From Deltaproteobacteria bacterium (GTDB lineage Bacteria > Desulfobacterota > Binatia > UBA9968): a stretch of DNA of 10,721 nucleotides. Every line of letters begins with the position of its first letter. The first letter of the stretch is position 1. The stretch is taken from assembly GCA_016183075.1 (NCBI GenBank), contig JACPFH010000241.1, positions 1-10,721 of the forward strand, in the 5' to 3' direction. Under the pieces are notes generated by a model, which saw only the letters and a list, made by a program, of their open reading frames with translations, did not search any database and was not told the origin of the DNA. Both the position numbers and the translations under genes were made by a program. Shown here piece by piece: positions 6,562 through 10,721 of this stretch.

Positions 6562-8693
6562 TTATTTCACGGAATGAATATGGTGTAGCGCAGAGTAAAT
6601 CTTCTCGGCTGTGATCGGCGTCTCCATGATTCTCACGCCAACCGCATCGAAAACGGCGTTGGCGATCGCTCCGGGAACCGGGCTTGTGGTTCCCTCCCCG
6701 ACGGACTTGCCGCCAAAGGGGACTGGTCCTCCGGTCTCCGTGAGCACGACCGTGCGCAGTTCGGGAATATCCTTGATGTTCGGAAGTTTGTAGTCCCCCA
6801 GGCTGAGCGTGCTGAAGCGCCCCTGCTCTCCCTGGATTTCCTCGATCAAGCTGAAGCCCACGCCATGCATGATTCCGCCCTCAATTTGGCCCTGGTGTCC
6901 CAGAGGGTTGATCACTGTGCCCGCGTCATGGGCACAGGTGATCTTGAGGACCCTGACCTGACCGGTTTCCCGATCCACTTCCACCTCGGCCACCTGGGCG
7001 CAGAAAGAGGTGACCGTCCCATGAGCCTCCGCGTTGAGATAGCAATTGGCCTTGAGCGGTTCCTTCCGAGTGCCCGCGCGGGCAGCGAGCTCGGAAAGAT
7101 CGAGCCCGCTTCTAGGATTCCCGCGAACTTCTACCCGCCCGCCCCGCAGTCCGAGGTCCCCTGAAGCTTTTCCCAGCACGCTGCTCGCTTCCTGCAAGAG
7201 CAGATCTTTGAGCTTCTGTGCCGCCTCCAGGGTAGCTCGTCCGGCCACATGGGTGACGCGGCTCGCCCCGGCTCCGGCTTCCGTTCGGAACTGATCTGTG
7301 TTCCCGATATTGACCCGAACCCTTTCGAGGGGCATACCCAGGATCTCACACGCGATCTGGCGCATGATGGTGTGGGCGCCCGTTCCGGTGTCGGGAATGG
7401 TCGTCGTTAGCAGAATCCCTCCAGCCTCCTCGAGTTCCAGCTCTGCGTTTGCGTCTCCGATGCCGATGTGGCGATGCGCGATACCGATTCCTCGCCCGAT
7501 ATTGGGTCTGGATTTCCGTGTGCCCCAGCCGGCCGCTTTTGCCGCAGCCTCCAGTGTCTCGCGGATACGCACCTGTTCCAGCGGAGTTCCCTGGGGGAGC
7601 CGGTCGCCGTCGCGCAGGAGATTTTGCGTGCGAAACTCCAACGGATCGATTCCCAACTCCGCCGCCATCATGTCCATCTGGGATTCCACGGCGAAAATGA
7701 GTTGCGGATCGCCCGGAGCCCGCGTGTGACCGCAGGGGACGCAGTTCGTATAAACGCAGTAGGAGTCGATCTTCAGATGCGGGATGTGGTAGCATCCTTG
7801 CGCTTTGGCGGCGCCCACGATGCTCACGTTCGGAATCGGCTTGAATCCTCCATAGGCGCCGCTGTTAAAGATCGCACGGGCCTGCCGGGCAATAAGTTTT
7901 CCGTCCCGGCTCACGCCGGTCTTCAATGTGATGATCGCCGGGTGGCGGGGATTACCCGCCATCAACTCCTCGGTGTAGCTCATGACCATCTTGACCGGTC
8001 GCCTCGTGAGCCGTGAGAGATGGTAGCACAGGGGAGTGTCCATCACCGCTCCCTTGCCTCCGAAGTCCCCTCCGATCGGCAGCAGGTGAATCAATATTTG
8101 CTCCTCGGGAATCAGCAGGCAGTCGGACAGAAGCTCCTTTAGCCTGAAAGGCATCTTGTTGGAGGACCAGACATGGACCCGGCCCGAATCCTCAAGCGAG
8201 ACTGCGGTGGCGTGGGGTTCCAGATATCCTTGATGCATCCACTGGGTGCGGAAGATGTGCTCGAAGATGTGGTGGGCCTGGCGGAATCCATCCTCGACGT
8301 TGCCCAGTTTGTAGCCTAGGTGGGAGACGGCGTTGGGGATGTCCGGCGCGTCAGGTGGCAGGTGTTGGTAGGTGCGGAACTTCTCGTGCAGGATGGGGGC
8401 TCCCGGCTGCATGAGCGCACTCGGTCCTTGGCCAGCACGGGCATGTCGTAAATGCTGCGGCCGATAAGGACGTCCGGGATGTCGTGGGCGGTGATCACGG
8501 CCAGGACGCCCGGAAGAGCGCGGGCCTTGGAAGTGTTAATATGAAGAATCCGAGCATGGGGCAGGGTACTGCGCAACACTTTGCCCCAAATCATGCCTGG
8601 CAGGATCAGATCTGCCGTGTAGGTAGCTTTCCCCGAGACCTTCTCGGGGCCTTCCACACGGCCAACAGGTTTGCCAACGATCGCTAAGCCCAC
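6562..8693 (-). pseudogene. xanthine dehydrogenase/aldehyde oxidase family molybdopterin-binding subunit, broken by an internal deletion and frameshift
   Basis: These large subunits hold the Mo-pterin cofactor and hydroxylate N-heterocycles, aldehydes or CO together with Fe-S and FAD subunits, neither of which is in the window. The N-terminal piece (8693 to about 8415) has VGKPVGRVEGPEKVSGKATYTAD and SKARALPGVLAVITAHDIP, the first half of the a/b hammerhead domain, ending at LAKDRVR. The family should continue with a Y/F-VGEPVA segment of about 42 residues, but the sequence jumps to MQPGAPILHE (ATG at 8412) in another frame. The 616-residue C-terminal piece is intact: QGYLEP (61), GGDFGGK (114), GHTRAPGDPQ (228), and GGKSVGEGTT with the catalytic Glu at about 573. 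The AYxCSFR loop of form I CO dehydrogenase is absent. With about 42 residues restored, the length would be the normal ~760. An assembly error is the alternative to a real pseudogene. Confidence 0.88.
8413..8418 (-). other. deletion/frameshift junction in the Mo-hydroxylase gene
   Basis: Reading the minus strand, the upstream frame is valid through GTG CGC T (Val-Arg, then Tyr/Phe expected). The downstream frame is valid from GCG CTC ATG (Ala-Leu-Met-Gln-Pro-Gly). The two overlap in GCGCT (8418-8414), so a deletion between two copies of this 5-mer would give exactly this sequence. About 125-135 nt, not a multiple of three, appears lost. The size is estimated from typical family spacing, not from an alignment. 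Confidence 0.7.
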
Positions 8694-8698
8694 CTTTT

Positions 8699-8707
8699 CT
8701 CCTCCCC
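8699..8707 (-). promoter_or_regulatory. Shine-Dalgarno deciding the GTG start at 8693 for the Mo-hydroxylase gene
   Basis: Minus-strand GGGGAGGAG lies 5 nt before GTG at 8693-8691, giving a protein beginning (M)GLAIVGKPVGR. An earlier in-frame GTG at 8711 would overlap the preceding stop (GTGA) but has no such site at the right distance, so I prefer 8693, 14 nt after the TAXI gene stop. Confidence 0.75.
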
Positions 8708-9715
8708 TCACTCGCTCAGGAGTTTTGCCTGCAACGAGTCCAAGCCCTTTGACCAGACCGCCTTTTCCTTGAAGAACTTTACGGCTCCAGGATGATAGGG
8801 GATGAATGCCTTGTCGCTCGCCACGCGGTCACGGGTCCACTCCCGCAGCGCCGGGTGAGCGGGTCCAAGCTCCTGGTTGTACTCCCAGACGACCTTGAGG
8901 ATCTCGTAGGCCGCTTCCTCGCTCAAGGTTTTCGCTGCGACAAAATAGATGTCCGTTGTCAGAAAATTCGTGTCCTTGACAACGCCGGTGGCGGAACCGG
9001 CCTTGAGCACGCTCGGGAAGCTCCCGGGGTAGATTTCCCGCATGCGCCTGGCCGCCTCCGGTGTCGACACAACGGAGATGAATCGGACCCCTCCTTTGCG
9101 CGCATTCGCCTCCTCCACGGCCGGCGCGCCAACCGTGTGCCAGCCGGCATCCGTTCGCCCTTCTAAAAAGGCCTGGGCCCCGGCGTTGAGGTCCGAAACG
9201 GGAACCTTGATCACTTCGTTGTATGTGAGCCCGGCCGTCGCAAGCCCCGCCGTGCTGCTGAGCTTTACGATCGGTGCGCCGGGAAAGTCCGTGGGAATTC
9301 TTTTCCCCTTGAGATCGGCCACGGTCTGGATCTCGGAATTTTTGGCCACGTAAAAGCTGAGTTTCAAAGAACCGCCCACGGCAAGGATGCGGGTATTTCG
9401 GAAAGGCTTCTTGTAGATGACGATTCCCTTGTAAGAGGTCACCGCATCCGCGCTCGTGAGAACTCCGAGTTCCACATCGCCGGATTCCATAGAGGGGAGC
9501 CAGGCCGGCGGGCCGGCCGAGGTTTGCACGCGCACGTTCATTGGCGAATGGCGAGTGATGACCGTTGCAAGGCCTACCCCGATGGCGTTGTAAAGGCTTC
9601 CGGCAACAGGCGTCGCCAGAGTTGCCGCCTTGGGAAGATCGGCCAGTGTTTTTCCCTCCAGAGCGACCATAACGAGGATAGCCAGGCCCAGGGTGTTTCC
9701 CCAACGAGATCTCAT
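8708..9715 (-). CDS. TAXI family TRAP transporter solute-binding protein
   Basis: This 335-residue periplasmic binding protein is of the TAXI class, which feeds tripartite ATP-independent (ion-gradient driven) transporters. The ATG at 9715 is preceded by GGGAGGGG and a 5-nt spacer. It encodes a signal peptide with Arg2 and Arg4, a hydrophobic core at about 8-19 and probable cleavage after LA at 24-25. Family features are the opening LPKAATLATPVAGSLYNAIGVGLATVI, the "SGDVELGVLTSADAV" segment (about 77), VADLKGKRI (about 130), and the C-terminal Glu-rich helices with HPGAVKFFKEKAVW. The DctQ/DctM membrane partner is absent, so the protein is an orphan here. It is the first gene after a promoter at 9743-9770 and is followed 14 nt later by the Mo-hydroxylase gene, so it may bind that enzyme's substrate. 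Ligand not predictable from sequence. Confidence 0.88.
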   Translation of the reverse strand: MRSRWGNTLGLAILVMVALEGKTLADLPKAATLATPVAGSLYNAIGVGLATVITRHSPMNVRVQTSAGPPAWLPSMESGDVELGVLTSADAVTSYKGIVIYKKPFRNTRILAVGGSLKLSFYVAKNSEIQTVADLKGKRIPTDFPGAPIVKLSSTAGLATAGLTYNEVIKVPVSDLNAGAQAFLEGRTDAGWHTVGAPAVEEANARKGGVRFISVVSTPEAARRMREIYPGSFPSVLKAGSATGVVKDTNFLTTDIYFVAAKTLSEEAAYEILKVVWEYNQELGPAHPALREWTRDRVASDKAFIPYHPGAVKFFKEKAVWSKGLDSLQAKLLSE

Positions 9716-9742
9716 TTTTCCCCTCCCATATTTGCGTCAGAG

Positions 9743-9770
9743 ACTATGCGATAAAGACACGTTGTGTCAA
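9743..9770 (-). promoter_or_regulatory. sigma70-type promoter for the TAXI SBP / Mo-hydroxylase / SBP / M24 series
   Basis: On the minus strand a perfect TTGACA (9770-9765) is followed by 16 nt and CATAGT (9748-9743), which matches TATAAT at four of six places. The predicted start of transcription near 9736 leaves a leader of about 20 nt holding just the GGGAGGGG ribosome-binding site before the ATG at 9715. Position, spacing and orientation all fit. Genes from 9715 down to 4270 run in the same direction with gaps of 14, 27 and 84 nt and could all depend on it. Confidence 0.6.
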
Positions 9771-9775
9771 ACGTG
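9758..9775. promoter_or_regulatory. dyad over the -35 box, candidate operator
   Basis: CACGTT (9758-9763) and AACGTG (9770-9775) are perfect inverted repeats with a 6-nt centre. The 18-bp element covers the whole -35 hexamer of the predicted promoter, the usual place for a repressor site. A second, nested inverted repeat, GACAC-GTT-GTGTC (9756-9768), shares the region. No regulator gene is in the window, so the protein that would bind is unknown. A short dyad can arise by chance. Confidence 0.4.
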
Positions 9776-9826
9776 AGCGCTGTTATTTCAAAACGGAATT
9801 GTAGTGGAGATATCAGGCGCGAGTCA

Positions 9827-10432
9827 CTATCGGGTGCTTTTCCTGGCGGGTGGCTCAAAGACCCGAACGGATTCCGTTTTCTCGATATGCCGGATGAAGC
9901 GGTACTTGTTCTCAACACCATCCAGTCCGGCATAGGGAGCCTGCGAGCCGGGGTCGACCTTCACAACAAGGAATCCGATCTCGTTCGCCTGAAGAGCGAG
10001 ATCAAGAGCCTGCTCAAACGCCTCAACATCAGTCGTCTCGCGGCCAGCCTGGATTCCAACCGCTCGCGCGATAGCGGCAAGGCTGGTGTCGCGCGCCGTA
10101 AGGGTCGGGTGCTTGCCTGCTCCTTCGTATATCCCGTTGTCAAAAACAATGACCAGCAGATTTTTCGGCTTGTAGTGGCCAACAACCGGCAGGATTGTCA
10201 ACCCCATCAGCAGGCTCCCGTCTCCGTCCAAAGCGATGACCTGCCGATGAGGAAGCGCGAGAGCGAGTCCCAGGGCCATGGGAACGACACCGCCCATGTA
10301 GACGCGGTAGAGATTCCCGTCACGGTCATTTAGGGCGCATAGCTCCCGCGCCGTCGCGCCTGGACCTGTGACGACGAGTTCGTCGCCGAGCCGGGAGGTG
10401 AGCCGCCTCAAGCACTCATGCCGCGTGCTCAT
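9827..10432 (-). CDS. thiamine-pyrophosphate enzyme, C-terminal (PP-binding) subunit, sulfopyruvate/phosphonopyruvate decarboxylase beta-like
   Basis: The 201-residue protein carries the TPP pyrophosphate-binding domain alone, as in split decarboxylases such as sulfopyruvate decarboxylase (ComE). The Mg/TPP motif is clear: GDGSLLMG at 70-77, then a 26-residue gap between Gly72 and Asn99 in FDNGIYEGAG, within the usual GDG-x(25-30)-N spacing. MGGVVPMALGLALAL (46-60) before it and a DPGSQAPY tail also fit this group. The cofactor would sit between this and the alpha subunit. The ATG at 10432 overlaps the TGA of the alpha gene (ATGA), so translation is probably coupled and the subunits made in equal amounts. 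The reaction is presumably decarboxylation of a 2-oxo acid. Coenzyme M synthesis should not be assumed, since homologues occur in many bacteria without it, and phosphonopyruvate decarboxylase is an equally good label. Confidence 0.85.
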   Translation of the reverse strand: MSTRHECLRRLTSRLGDELVVTGPGATARELCALNDRDGNLYRVYMGGVVPMALGLALALPHRQVIALDGDGSLLMGLTILPVVGHYKPKNLLVIVFDNGIYEGAGKHPTLTARDTSLAAIARAVGIQAGRETTDVEAFEQALDLALQANEIGFLVVKVDPGSQAPYAGLDGVENKYRFIRHIEKTESVRVFEPPARKSTR

Positions 10433-10721
10433 CTTACCCTCGGGCCGACGAGAATGGCCGCCGGGCGGCGCGACGCCTCAACCGTCATCGCGCCTCGGAC
10501 GATCACGTCTCGGATCGCGCTGTCGCTGTCGACGAGAGAGTACGGGATTCCGAGAGTGTCGAGGATTGGAAGCGTCACGCTTCCTGTAGGAAAGTACCAA
10601 TAGCCTTCGGACTCGCCAAAACCGCCTCTGTGGTCGAGAACCAATAACATGGGGATGCCACCGAAAATTTCCAAGTTTCGCAGGGCGTAGCTGGCCAAAA
10701 GAAGGCCGGAGTTCTCGGCCA
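10429..10721 (-). CDS. thiamine-pyrophosphate enzyme, N-terminal (pyrimidine-binding) subunit, C-terminal part, 5' end outside window
   Basis: The frame is open from the window edge to the TGA at 10431-10429, with about 97 residues visible. It begins AENSGLLLASYALRNLE, followed by "IPMLLVLDHRGGFGESEGY", "TGSVTLPILDTLGIPYSLV" and a final PAAILVGPRV strand. The ENSG...L..IP.LL...RG..GE pattern is that of the alpha (ComD-like) subunit of sulfopyruvate decarboxylase and the matching half of phosphonopyruvate decarboxylase. The TTG at 10698 lies in the middle of this conserved segment and is not the start; the true start is upstream of the window. The 4-nt overlap with the beta gene supports a two-subunit enzyme. 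The catalytic Glu expected in the first half cannot be seen. Confidence 0.82.
   Translation of the reverse strand, partial: AENSGLLLASYALRNLEIFGGIPMLLVLDHRGGFGESEGYWYFPTGSVTLPILDTLGIPYSLVDSDSAIRDVIVRGAMTVEASRRPAAILVGPRVR

Noticed and set aside
8316..8425. Programmed ribosomal frameshift joining the two Mo-hydroxylase frames
   Set aside because: A frameshift alone would not explain the absence of about 42 conserved residues, and no slippery run is seen at the junction; a deletion explains both.
8829..9704. 291-codon minus-strand frame inside the TAXI SBP gene, and the plus-strand frame 9764-10333
   Set aside because: Both are frame shadows: the TAXI protein and the TPP beta subunit occupy the same DNA with clear family motifs, start signals and signal peptide or TPP motif.
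1..10721. tRNA, rRNA, CRISPR array, insertion sequence ends, riboswitch
   Set aside because: I saw no regularly spaced repeats, no tRNA-like cloverleaf or CCA end, and no transposase coding. Almost all of the window is accounted for by protein genes, with no gap longer than 111 nt.

Overview
The window reads as a piece of a GC-rich bacterial chromosome carrying a small-molecule uptake and catabolism locus. The dense gene packing, GTG starts, strong Shine-Dalgarno sequences and many orphan periplasmic solute-binding proteins would fit an uncultivated soil or sediment lineage of the Pseudomonadota, Desulfobacterota/Binatota or Rokubacteria/Tectomicrobia type. This placement rests on gene style only and is weak. 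I see no tRNA, rRNA, transposase, integrase, CRISPR array or phage gene.

Layout. Plus strand, 1-4269: the C-terminal end of an NMT1/TauT-like ABC solute-binding protein (1-390), then a hydantoinase/oxoprolinase pair, hyuA (396-2501) and hyuB (2506-4269), separated by 5 and 4 nt, as in an operon. hyuA carries an in-frame TAA at 1506-1508 inside a conserved motif, although the frame stays open and clearly homologous to the family on both sides. hyuB ends exactly where a minus-strand gene ends (stop codons at 4267-4269 and 4270-4272). Minus strand, read from 10721 down to 4270: the end of a TPP-decarboxylase alpha subunit (10429-10721), its beta subunit (9827-10432, 4-nt ATGA overlap), a 111-nt gap with a good sigma70-type promoter and an overlapping dyad, a TAXI-type TRAP solute-binding protein (8708-9715), a molybdopterin-binding subunit of the xanthine dehydrogenase/aldehyde oxidase family (6562-8693) broken by an internal deletion and frameshift, a family-1 (Fe3+-type) solute-binding protein (5503-6534), and an M24/creatinase-fold hydrolase (4270-5418).

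How the genes may work together: three binding proteins from three unrelated transporter classes sit next to enzymes that act on small amides or lactams (HyuAB), 2-oxo acids (TPP enzyme), N-heterocycles or aldehydes (Mo-hydroxylase) and amidine- or peptide-like substrates (M24 fold). This suggests scavenging of organic nitrogen compounds, but no permease or regulator is present and the substrates cannot be read from sequence. Two of the nine genes are broken by different kinds of lesion, so the locus is either decaying or contains assembly errors. I do not see a clearly new biological system. The points most worth checking are the hyuA internal stop, the microhomology-flanked deletion in the Mo-hydroxylase, the altered metal site of the M24 protein, and the promoter/dyad at about 9743-9775.
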